Assembly (NCBI GenBank): GCA_036897095.1
Contig: JAYMSP010000074.1
Span: forward strand, 27,450-91,449
Direction of reading: 5' to 3'
Source of the DNA: Plantago elongata
Lineage: Eukaryota; Streptophyta; Magnoliopsida; Lamiales; Plantaginaceae
Length of the DNA stretch: 64,000 nucleotides
The notes beneath the pieces were generated by a model. That model did no database searches. It was not told the origin of the DNA and saw only the letters and a program-made list of their open reading frames with translations. A program made the translations under genes and the position numbers. The stretch's first letter is position 1. Each line of letters starts with the position of its first letter. Positions 1 through 10,789 of the stretch are shown one piece after another.

Positions 1-189
1 AGCTAAAATATTGCTAGTTTTACTCTAAATATATTGAGGTTGTGTTACATTCAATTAGAAGTGTGTTAAAGTCCGGATATTGTTGACTATGTTAAACTCC
101 GGTTTCTCTAAAGAAAACTATGTGAAGAAATAGTTAAATTTGTATCCCTTTTAATTGAAAAAACCCGTGTCTGACTAGTTATTACGCAG

Positions 190-641
190 GTAAAATTGAT
201 ACACTTGCGACGAATGGTGCGAGCAAATATGATCTGGGAGTAACAACAGCAGGTGACTCAGTGAGCCTACAAACTGGTGTGGACTCTTCAAGAATTGCTT
301 CAACAATTCTCGACTCGACTCCGTTATGTATTTTCACCGTCGACAGTCTGCTTCTCCCGGTTGAGATTTTTGGTTTGGCTCCAGCTCCAGCTCCTGGTCC
401 TGCCACAGACTCTCCTTCTCCAGCCCCTGCTCCAGTGGCTGATGCTCCTACTGAGGCCCCTACTCCAATGCTCTCCCCGCCTGCTCCGCCTATGAGTTCT
501 CCGGACAATGCGCCAAGTCCTTCGGAAGGACCCACAGCTGACTCGCAGAATAGTACCACCGATAATGCGGCCGGAGTTTTGGTGGTTAAAATGTTCATGA
601 CCGTGTTAGTTTCGGTATTTGCCTGCTTTTTCCTATCATAG
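190..641 (+). CDS. Fasciclin-like arabinogalactan protein, last exon only (5' part lies outside the window)
   Basis: This is the C-terminal exon of a cell-surface FLA proteoglycan, a class linked to cell-wall assembly and adhesion. The frame opens after a splice acceptor (ACGCAG at 184-189; an in-frame stop lies upstream at 156-158). It encodes the end of a fasciclin domain ([12 protein letters not shown], then a [12 protein letters not shown] box), followed by an Ala-Pro/Ser-Pro-rich stretch ([19 protein letters not shown]) typical of arabinogalactan O-glycosylation. An N-glycosylation site (NST) follows, and then a hydrophobic tail ([21 protein letters not shown]) that looks like a GPI-anchor signal. 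The stop is TAG at 639-641. The fasciclin end looks closest to the FLA1/FLA2 type with two fasciclin domains, but the missing N-terminus prevents a firm subgroup call. Bases 1-189 read as intron. Confidence 0.85.
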
Positions 642-1530
642 ACCCTTTTTTTATCAGGTTTGTTTTGATTTTTCCTTTTTTTAGTATGTTTATTATTTAT
701 TTGTAGGTTTTATTTTGGCAAAAAGGTAAGTGTTTGAGGTGATAATGGTGTTGATTCTTGATGTAATTGATTGAGATTTGAGGATGATCATATCATACTT
801 TTGTTAAGTGTGTATTTTAGTTTTGGCTTTTAAGGCTTAATGATTTGTTAAACTTGGATTAAGACTACACTAGTGTGATTATGTTGTCTTCAATGATAGT
901 GTTATCAAGTTGGATGTGTCGGCTGTTGTGAAAATGACTATAGATGCACGTGTAGAGAGAGGAAGTGTGATGGAGAGTGGAGACCAGATAGATTGGACGA
1001 AGTAAATTTTTGTTATCTAGAAGTATGTGATTTGATTAGTTTAAAGCTCTACTTTGACCGTTTAGATTCAATTCAGTTGCTTTGACCTTTTTTTGGAGTA
1101 TTCTATTGTTGCTTCCTTTCTCTCTTTTCCAATGACGCTCGGTAATCTGCTAATTTTTGGAATCTAACCGAAAATCAATTCGGTCTAATCCAGTTCGATT
1201 TAATTATATTTTATATCTTATTTCATTTCAATTTAATAAATTTTAATTGAAAATAACACTATCACATAAATGTAATTTCGGTGTTTGCACTTTGCAGTTC
1301 AATAGTTCAATCTTCTTGTCACCTTTTTAGACACAATATATCGTATATCAAGTCGTTAACTGCATTTTACGAATAAAATGTCTGAAGTTTTTTCCTATCC
1401 GCTGTTTTATTCTAGCTGTAACCTTTTATATCAGTGGCATCAGCCTCTCTGACATGAGTTTGGTGCATTACTCTGCATTGGGCAAGAAAATAAAAGTTCC
1501 CTCAAGTGCCTGTAGCAATAGCCTATTTAA
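642..1530. other. Intergenic, AT-rich
   Basis: This holds the 3' UTR of the FLA gene followed by AT-rich spacer. A run near 1175-1260 resembles the low-complexity AATTGAA/TTCAATT family seen elsewhere in the window. I see no gene here. Confidence 0.6.
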
Positions 1531-1949
1531 GACTACTCACAATGCGGTCATCGGTCCGGCCGACCATGACGGCCGGCATAACGGACTCCAATGGAGCTGG
1601 TTTGGCCGGCCATTTGGTTAGCCAGAAGGGTGAATCAGTCGAGTTTCAGCTGATTCATCCTTGAACGGCCATATATAGCCGTTAGAATATTTTGGTGGGC
1701 CAGCACATTTATATTTTTTTTTATATTTATAATTTATTAAATATATAATATAGAAATTATACCGATTTTTATGATTTTTTGTTCTCTACAAATAGAGATC
1801 ACTCTTGACTATATTTCGATTATTTTTATTTTATGACTTTTAAATGTGTATATGAATCTTAATAAAATAATTTTTAAAGATGTGATTTGATTAATTTCAA
1901 CTTCCAACCACTCTTAGAATATGTTAAATATGCTAAAAAAATATAAAAG

Positions 1950-2180
1950 TGTTGAGAGAAAAAGAGAGAAGAGCAGAGTAGATTATAATGGAGAGAATAG
2001 AGAGTTCACTCTTATGTGTTGTGTGTACAATAAGAGTACAAATAGGGGTATTTATACAAGAGAAAAGTGAATTCAAAGGTCTAAGAGTATATATATGAAG
2101 AGGCACCCATTACTCCACTAACCACTAACACCATAATATATTCATTAACTATTATAACTAATGTACATTTATCCATAATA
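1950..2180 (-). repeat. 3' LTR of the Copia-type element
   Basis: This is a direct repeat of 3303-3539. The inner edge reads ATCCATAATA on the plus strand and abuts the polypurine tract complement CTCCCCTTG. The terminal TG has mutated to TA at this inner edge. Confidence 0.85.
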
Positions 2181-3302
2181 CTCCCCTTGAATGGACAATA
2201 GTTGGTGATATTAGTACGCGAGAGATATACTACCTCATTAAAAACCTTGCCAAGAAAAATTCGGTGGGATAAAAACTTAGTCAAGGGAAAAAGAGTGTAG
2301 TGCGTATCCAACTCCTTGATCGATGTATCATTGTAATTCTTCAAACTGTTGAAATTTCAATCTTCCGGATCAACTTCTCAAATGATGATGTCTTATATGA
2401 TTTGGTGTGCAAATCTTCAAATCTTATGTACTTGAATGAAATCTTCTTCTCATAGATGATGGTGGAGAAGAACTTCTAATATGTAGCTTGACTTCATGTG
2501 GAAAAACTTGTCAAACACTTGGAACATCATGTAGTTTCAATGTTCATAACATCACTCCATAATATTGTAAGGTTGGACCTATAAGTCTCATGACCTTATC
2601 ACATATATCAAAGTTATGGAGGTGGAGATAATTATATGCGCTTATAATGTTGTCTGGTTAAAAACCTTACTAGGAAAAATCCAGTGCGGTAAAAACCTAG
2701 TCGAAAGGAAAAATAGTGCAACAATTGTTCATGTAATACGCAAAAGTACTCAATGACTTTTCAATAATTATCTCCTCCATATTCTTAAACTTTAGGTTGA
2801 GCTAACATTGGTATAACCAATATTACTTTTTATGAGTATTGAGAATTTTAACTCATATTTCAATAAATCACTGCGGTGACTGTCATTTTATATTTTATCA
2901 ACATAAGGTTGATTATGATATGAGTATAGGGGTTTCACATATGAAACATTAGTTCCTCAAGAACTTTACTCATTTAATCCATGTTTGCTAACATGGTATA
3001 TTCAGTCTTCTTGGGCTAAGTGTCGGAGTTTATATCTCTCCTCATTTAAATTTCTCAAAAGTTATGACTTGCAAGTGAAAACTTGTTGGTGTTTCGAATT
3101 CGTCTAATTAATTGGACTTCAGGTCCATGAGCTCATTTCTATCATCATGATGTCATCATGTGGACTCACATGTACGATCCCCATTTACATGTTCATCGAA
3201 TTTTGCATATGTTTATTCATTTCTCGGTTATATGTATACTGCTATTTCAAATCTCTTTCTTTGATTTTTCAAGTAAGTACTTGAAAATTGAGATCTGAAT
3301 AT

Positions 3303-3539
3303 TTTTGAGAGAAAAAGAGAGAAGAGCATGAAGAGAGTAGAGATTATAATGGAGAGAATGGAAAGTTCATTTTTATGTGTTGTGTGTACAATGAGAGTAC
3401 AAATATATGGTATTTATACACGAGTAAAATGAATTCAAAGGTTTAGGAGTATATGAAGAGGCATCCACTACTCCACTAACCACTAACACCATTAATTCAA
3501 TCATTAACTAGTACAACTAATGTACATTTATCTATAACA
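3303..3539 (-). repeat. 5' LTR of the Copia-type element
   Basis: This is a direct repeat of 1950-2180, differing by scattered substitutions and small indels, so the insertion is not recent. The outer edge keeps an intact TGTTATAGAT start on the minus strand. Confidence 0.85.
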
Positions 3540-3716
3540 AAATGAAAATAATAAAAAACTAAAAAAATTAGTACTATTTATGGTCATCCGGATGACTTAT
3601 TGGACAAGATTTTCAACTGCAGTGGTCATTAGAGTGATCATTATGACCCACCGGATGACTCATCGCTAATAACTATTACTATTTACGGTTATCACGATGA
3701 TTCATTAGAAATGGTC

Positions 3717-4589
3717 TCAGTTTATAGTAATAATATAAACAGTTAATTTCATTTAACACTACTCTCCATTTGCTTATGATATATATTACATGTAGCTCTT
3801 CATCATTTATGACCTAAATATTAATGAATAGAAAGGGAATCCATCTCCACGGGCGACAAGTGGAAATGAAAAATGCATGCGGGCAAGAATAAATGAATAA
3901 GGGAAATCATACGAGTTAATGCAACGGAAATCATAATCTGTGAAGGAAATTCAAGCTAAGATGCAAGAATACAAGCGCTTAAATAAACATGTAAATATGT
4001 CATGCATAGACGGTTAAATGATCTCTAGAAGTAATGCAGGAATGTAGGGTAAATGTTTCGAAATGTCTCGCCATTGCTGCTAGATTAGTCTGCATCTAAA
4101 GGATCTGTCAATGTCCATATAGACTATATACAAGTGCAATGCATATTAATAAATGTATGGTGGATTTCATGATTAGGCCGTTTATAAATGTACGTCCATA
4201 CAAACTATTCAAATGTAAAGTAGTTCAAGACTCTATTATTTTCATCTGAAATTTATTGAATTAAATTGAACTGTAGTATAAATTATAACTAAATAGAGTT
4301 GAATTAAAACTGAACTGAACTTGAGGAGAATATAGTCCAAATGTATTGGTGATATTATTCATCTTCAAAGAAAATCATTATTTTTATAGTTTTTATAGAA
4401 TTTGACAATTTCTAAAGACCATCTCACCGGTCTATGTTGTTACGGTCCAACCGTATTATACGGTTCGGTTTTCAATACACCAAGCCGAACTGGTTGGGCC
4501 GGTTGATATTAAAAAAAGCAGAAACCTATTATCCGACTGGATCCGGTACAAATTGAAACTGCCGCAAAACACCAAAGAAATCGACGACC
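3717..4589. other. Intergenic spacer upstream of VMS1, with an AATTGAA-rich repeat
   Basis: The spacer is AT-rich. About 4213-4345 carries a repeat rich in TGAATTAAATTGAACTG. Related copies lie at about 15280-15430, 24225-24360, 26250-26360 and 53826-53930. A GC-richer stretch at 4435-4510 with repeated CGGTT/AACCG motifs lies close to the VMS1 start and may be promoter. I see no gene here. Confidence 0.5.
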
Positions 4590-7500
4590 ATGGCGAGCTC
4601 CTCCTCCTCCGCCACCGTAAAAAAATCAACAAAACTACCGAAAAAGCAAACCAATCCGGAGGAGCTCAAACTCCGCCCATCTCTCTTCGAACTTCCGGTC
4701 GACTACTTCGATTCCTGTCGACTTCTCCAATCCCCTTTCGTCACTCTTCCTGATACTCCTCCAAACGACGTCGTACTCGAATCCAAATCGGATGACGAGA
4801 CTATCGCACCTGATAATCATGATGCTCTTGTTGACAGTGCTGATGCTAAAATTATGCAGAGATGGTCTTGCAACACCTGCAAAGCCGAATTTGAGTCTCT
4901 TCAGGACCAGCGGTTGCACTTCAAATCTGATCTTCATCGCTTCAATGTAAGTTTTTCCGTTGAATTGGAATCAACATGTAGTTACAGCTTTCAATCATGT
5001 TTTTACGGTTCTCGTTTATTTTGTGTGCTGAGCTTTTTAGAATGTGGTATATTGAGCTTAGTTCTGAATTCTGATGTGTAATTGTTGAGTTCAATTTATG
5101 TCCGTTAGACAATTCACGATGAGTATGTGTACTTCGATGATTTATCGTATTCTCACTCTAGTCTTACTAGTTGGGTGGAATGAATTCCAGTAAAGGATAA
5201 CTGTTTTGCTTTTGCTGAAGCAATAGTTGAGATCATAGTTTAGCAGTGTGCTTTAGTAAGTTAGAGTAATTGCATAAGCACCTTTGGATTAATGCGAAGT
5301 ATGGAAGTATTTCAGATTTTGACTTACTTGACAGTATATGATATCAGATAAAGCTCAGTGTTGCTGGCAAAAGTATAATTAAGGAGGAAGATTTTGATGA
5401 AGAGGCATCTGATTCGTTATGTAGAGACCATGATGTATCAAGTATTTCAGGATTGGAAGATGAGGAAGAGAGAGATAATAGCCTTGCCGAATTCAGGCAG
5501 CATGAGATGGGTGGAGTATACAAGAGCAAGCTATTTATACAATTGCAGAATGGAGATAAAGTTGCAGTTTCGAGATGTTTGTTACTTGATGAGTCCGAAA
5601 TTATTTCATTTGAAAATGACAAGTCACTTTTTATGGACAAGGTTGGCAATACATCATATCTGAGACAGACCGAGGTGATTGACAAATTGAGATACTTGAT
5701 TCGTGAACCTAGAGATAACACTAGGTTGAGGATTGTTTTAATGGCAAAGGGTGGTCACTTTGCTGGTTGTGTCTTTGACGGTAACTCTCTTGTGGCTAAC
5801 AAAACTTTCCACAGGTCAGTTCCTTAGTTATATCATGTTTTTAGCCTTTTGTGACTTGTCCATTGGTCTGAACATAACTAATGAACTGCTCTTACAAAGT
5901 TATTTTCTTAAAAGTGACAAATGATAGCCAGTGGCAGATTTTTCTGTTAATTCCATCTAATTTGCATCTACAATATCTTCTGCCATCTGAATCATTTAAC
6001 ATACATCGGTGTTTTAGTTGAGATGAAAGATTATGTATTTGTGTGAATTATATGCTTAGATTTTTATTTATTCTTTTGGTTTACCGGATGAAACGTTACT
6101 GTATTTCTGGATTGTCAAGCATGCAGGTCTGTTCCCCTTTGATAACTTTGCACTTCCAGTTTTTAGTATTTTTGTGGAAATAGGAATAAAGTTTTTAAAG
6201 ATTCTATATGTCAACAAGTCAACAAACATAGTATGTCACTTGCATCATTTTCAAAAATCTAAAAAAAAAAAAGTCAACGACTTGATAACTTTAGGGCTTC
6301 ATCAACAACTTCCTAATGTATATGTAATAAAAAATGCATTCATTTATATATACACATTCACACATGCGAAACAGATGCACATTCATACACCTTTATTAGT
6401 GTGTCCAATACAGAGCTCCACTGGAAATTGACAGTGCTGTGTCCTATGTAGATATGTCGTTAGGGCAAAGGCTGGTAAAAAGCAATCATCAAAAGATGGA
6501 GGTGGCCGCTCTATTCATTCTGCTGGTGCTTCGCTACGCAGATATAATGAACTTGCTCTTAAAAAGGTAACAACATTTTATTTAATTGTAATTAAAAATT
6601 ATAAGATGATCCCTTTTTTATGGGTTTCCATTTTTGTTCTGAAAGAAACTAATTAGGAAACATTTAGTGGATAAAGAGCAGTTTGCTTTTATGTCAAAAA
6701 AATGCCATGTCAGAGCTATTTTGTCCTTTCTAATCTTTTCACACTTTCATATATTTTAACTACGAAAAAAATAGTAGCATAATGCGTGCATCTACTCTTC
6801 TGCAGAACCAGGATATTCAGGATTACACACTGTCTTTCTTGCTTTACGTCACATTATTCACTAATGCTAGAAATAATATACTTACATCATAACTCTTTCC
6901 TTAGAGCTCTATTCATTCTGGTACTGTATTAATTCTTGTTTTTGTGAAACCAGGATATTCATGATTTACTCGATTTATGGAAGCCTCATTTCGCTGTTGC
7001 CTCTAACGTTTTTATAAGTGCCCCATCGAACAACCGCCAACTCTTTTTTGATGGAGATAAACCTTATTTTGTCAGCCAGCCTCGTGCAATCAGAAATATA
7101 CCATTGACTGTTAGAAGGCCAACCCTTAAGGAGGCTAAGCGACTATATAGTTTACTGACACAAATTTCCCCTGTAATAAGTGAAGAAACACCTCCTGTTA
7201 CCAAAAAAGAATCATTATGTGGCTCAAATTCTAGACTTCCTGAATCTGCTGAGAATGAGCAGAAAGTTAATGTGGAGGCTATTGCTGAGGCTTGCCCAAT
7301 TGTGAAGGAAATGGATGATTTGTCTATGACAACTGAGTCTCAAGAGGAGCCTGAGATTGTTGGCATATCGACACCTTTACACGAAGCTGCAAAGTTGGGA
7401 GATTCTCAAAAGGTTTTGGAACTTCTAGAACAGGGTCTGGATCCTTGCACTAAAGATGAGAGGGGTCAAACACCTTATATGCTTTCCAATGAGAAAGAGG

Positions 7501-9277
7501 TAAGAAATACTTTTAGGCGGTTCATGGCATCAAACCTTGACAAGTGGGATTGGAATGCTGCTAAGGTGCCAAGTGCACTGACAAAGGAGATGGAGGAGGC
7601 TCAAGCTGCTAAGCAGGTAAAGTATCAGATGCCAGCTATCTTGTTTTAGAAGTTAGAGCGAAAGTACCTGAATTTTCGGTATCTTATGATCCCTGATATG
7701 ATTATGAGCTTCATCCAAATGAATTGTAGGTTGTTTTTATTGAAGTTTTCCAAGTGATGTCATCATAGATCCATCAATAAGCTGACCATCTTTTATTTGG
7801 ATTTCTCACAGGCAGAAAAGGATGCCAAGAGGAAAGCGAAGGCAAAAGAGTTAAAGAAGCTGCGAAAATCCAAAGAAAAGAAAGCCCAGGTCTGTCTCAT
7901 TTAATTTTAGTACTTTGGTAGTTTCTTTTGAAGTCAGTCCTATTTGTCAAATTTGCTCATAATTGAATAGCCCAAAAAGAAGAGTTATATTCTGTATGGC
8001 AATATGTAGTGCCGTTGATCTAAAATAGAACATCCTGGGATTAATATGAAATAGTTTGTGTCTGCATCTATATGTTTGATGACATTACTTTTGCTTTAAA
8101 GAGTTGCATATTTGTTCTATTCCTTCTTTTTAAGTACTAAGAATCTGAACTTTTCATAATTTGAATTTTGAAAGGATATTTACTCAACCTTAATTGACTC
8201 CTTTTAATCTCGTGCCCTTCATCAACAGGCTGAAGCTGCTCAATCACAGATTTCTTCGTCTAAGTCGGGGAATTCCGGAAGTGGTCAGCCAAGCAGTTCT
8301 CCATTGATATCAAAAGAGGTTTTGCTTTACGGCCTCTCACTTTCGATCATGGTCTTTGTTGTGATTCTGAAGAAGTAGAAAAAGAAAGTTAGTTGAACCT
8401 TTTGAATCCTCTCGCACACATTAGTTTATTCTATTTAGATAATTAGATTATTGATGAACATTCCAGTGGTTTGAGCATTAATCCTGAATTTAACAGATAA
8501 ATTGTACTCTAGGTTTACACACCCTGTCCCCGGGTCAGTATCTTTCATCCTGGTGTAGGCAAGTATTTCCCGCTCTTTCACGAGGCCTTTTGGGAGCATG
8601 AGTGTCTAAATTAAGATAAATTATATTGTCATGAATCCATGCTATTCCAATATGACTATACTCTATAATATTTACTAAAAGCAAACAAAGCTCGGGCACA
8701 TCTTGGAGAACAAATAATTTCTCTGTACTTGTGTTATTATTTTTATTCTTATTTTCAGCACAAAGATGTCCATATTTTCTACTTGCATACAAGGATCCAT
8801 CTCGTCATAAAATGATGTGTGTTTAGTATAGTGACATGCTCTATTGAGTCTCTAAATTGTACTCCATCTTGTCATATTTTCTTCTTGCATACAAGGAGTA
8901 TTTACAATGTTTTCAAGTTATAGCAAAGCACACTTCAGTATCTGAATCATAATCTATGATGAAAATTGTCTTTTAGAATATACACCTTTATCTTACATCC
9001 GTTTATTTTTCAGGAAGCACTCAAGAGAAGTCGGGATGCTGAAAGGGAAAAGAGAGCAGCTGCTGCTGAGAGAAGAATAGCAGCACTACAAGCTCAAGGA
9101 GCAGGAGCAGCTGCTACTCCAAGTAATATGCAGTCAAGCAATATGCCCGAGAGTGACACTTCGTGTTCGTGTTGCTATAGTTCCCTGGCTGGTAAAGTAC
9201 CCTTCCATCGGTACAATTACAAATACTGCAGCTCTTCCTGCATGCATTTACACAAAGAAATCCTTGAAGGTGGATAA
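4590..9277 (+). CDS. VMS1: VMS1/ANKZF1-type ankyrin and zinc-finger protein (ribosome quality control), 7 exons, 677 aa
   Basis: Vms1/ANKZF1 releases stalled nascent chains from peptidyl-tRNA on 60S ribosomes and binds Cdc48/p97. Exons: 4590-4946, 5348-5814, 6452-6566, 6954-7616, 7812-7889, 8229-8318, 9014-9277; phases join without a stop. Domains: a C2H2 finger (about residues 92-118, WSCNTC...HFKSDLH); the VLRF1 release-factor-like domain (about 155-400, including GGHFAGCVF) with the expected glutamine loop AGKKQSSKDG (Q286); an ankyrin segment (about 450-500, TPLHEAAKLGD); a charged helix with an Arg/Ala-rich VCP-interacting motif (EREKRAAAAERR, about 600-612); and a C-terminal Cys/His treble clef (CSCCYSSL...YCSSSCMHLH, about 641-670). 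The length fits the family. The start is the first ATG in frame. Intron 6 has a weak donor (GTTTTG); its retention would change the C-terminus. Confidence 0.9.
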
Positions 9278-10502
9278 GCTTGTTGGAAATGAGACTGAAT
9301 CTTTTCGGCATCAATTTATTCCCTTTAACTTATTTTTAACTTTCAATTGCTTGTAGAGTGACTATCACCTTAATTGATCATACTCGAAAAAGGATGCAAG
9401 GTGCTTCTGATAAGCTTTTGTTTTCAACTTTTTTTTTATTATAAGCTGATATTCCTCAGCCTTGAGCACTGATATATGGGCATGAGATGAGATACTGTTA
9501 CATGTTTGCTTGGTCTTTTTGCCCTTTATGATTTTGGATCCGTTGTCGCTCCTACGTAGTGAATAGTAATCGACCTGAAATGTATGGAGTTCTAATCGGG
9601 CATTAGCGTATAAATATCTTAGTGTGTGGTTGTCCCTCTGAGATGCTGCTTTGAGCTTCAAACTGAAAATACCTTAAACATATTCACGATGACTTTCAAC
9701 TAATAGTAATGTACAAAGTCTCATTAACCACTTGCTTTCCTGAATAGCATGAAGATGACAAGAAAGGTTCTTGATGAAGCAATGAATTATTGAGCGAATT
9801 ATTTGCATGGAGGATCCGCCACTTTATTACTACCATTACTCTTTTGGATCGAGGAAGTGTGGAAAGGATAAAAAGACAGGGCAATATGGTAGGGCATAGG
9901 AAATTCCGAATTATGCAGGTATAGCCGTATAGGATATGAAAACCTGATGGTTATGAATAGATTTGCCAAGGATTTATACATACAGTACTATCAAAGTTAG
10001 GCTCCATTTTGTTTTAACCGAAAACTTAATCACTTTAGCTCTATTTAGTTATATTATATTATAGATCAGTTGAAGAAAATATATTCTTACTTTCGAACTT
10101 ATTTTTTATATTAATTTCTCTAGTAACTGTGTCTTGATAGTTATATTATACTACTCTCTAACTTCATACCAACTCTAGCGTTTAAAACTCTCGAATCAGC
10201 TTTCTCTGATACGTCGACATTCTATTCACTATTACATCTATAACAGAACTGCGAGAATGCAAATTCACTGGGCATGAATTTGAAATTCACCAAGCTCTCC
10301 TGTAGTTTTTTCTGATATTTTGTGCTGTACAATATATAATACGTATGTACCACAAGTTATTGTCGTTACTCAGTGAGAGCATTTGATGGTTGAGTTCATC
10401 CACTTGTATAATTCTACTTAAGCTATAAGTATATACCCATTCTCATACAAGTCTCAAACTCAAATCCCTCATCCAAACTCTCAAACAATCCCTTCAATCG
10501 TG
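9278..10502. other. Spacer between VMS1 and the P450 relic
   Basis: This holds the VMS1 3' UTR and AT-rich intergenic DNA. I see no gene or clear repeat. The last 80 bases form the promoter of the former P450 gene. Confidence 0.5.
10419..10433 (+). promoter_or_regulatory. TATA-like box of the P450 relic
   Basis: AAGCTATAAGTATATA lies about 75 bases upstream of the P450 ATG at 10503, a usual distance for a plant TATA box. The promoter therefore looks retained although the gene is broken. Confidence 0.4.
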
Positions 10503-10789
10503 ATGGATCTCCCATCATTTCAACTATTTGTTTTACTGTCCATCACATGCACTTTCATTCTCATCCTAGCATCATATTTCAACCCATGGAGATCACCCAA
10601 ACTCCCCCTAGGCCCTTGCCTGTTCCAATCATCGGCAACATCCTCCAAATTGCCCCGAAAACCCATCAGTTGCTTGCCAAACTAGCCAACAAATATGGTC
10701 CACTCATGTCGCTTAAGCTAGGTAGCATAACCACTATCGTCGTGTCGTCTGCTGAAGTGGCGAAACAAGTCCTCCAGACCAATGCTTTC

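Larger units (their letters stand above)
1950..3539 (-). mobile_element. Non-autonomous Copia-type LTR retrotransposon, complete with two LTRs
   Basis: Two near-identical direct repeats of about 235 bp flank a non-coding 1.1-kb interior. Read on the minus strand, the 5' LTR is 3539-3303 and the 3' LTR is 2180-1950. The LTR begins TGTTATAGAT and ends CTCTCAACA, giving TG...CA ends. A polypurine tract (CAAGGGGAGTA, minus strand, about 2179-2190) precedes the 3' LTR. A degenerate initiator-Met tRNA primer site (ATATTCAGATC) follows the 5' LTR. The candidate target-site duplication is AAAAG (1945-1949) against AAATG (3540-3544), 4 of 5 bases. No gag or pol remains. The interior holds the classical Copia pre-PPT sequence twice (2234-2304 and 2655-2722). 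Confidence 0.85.
1531..3716. mobile_element. Possible MITE-like element split by the Copia insertion
   Basis: The left end (GACTACTCACAATGCGGTCATCGG, starting at 1531) and the inverted right end (reverse complement of about 3693-3716, GACCATTTCTAATGAATCATCG) share GAC..., AATG and TCATCG blocks in register, as degenerate terminal inverted repeats. The left arm holds an unusually GC-rich patch of GGCCGG repeats (1556-1620). The Copia element (1950-3539) sits between the arms. The inverted-repeat match is imperfect, so two unrelated fragments flanking the Copia element remain possible. Confidence 0.3.

Noticed and set aside
2081-2344. An 87-codon minus-strand frame
   Set aside because: It spans the polypurine tract and LTR of the Copia element and is not a gene.
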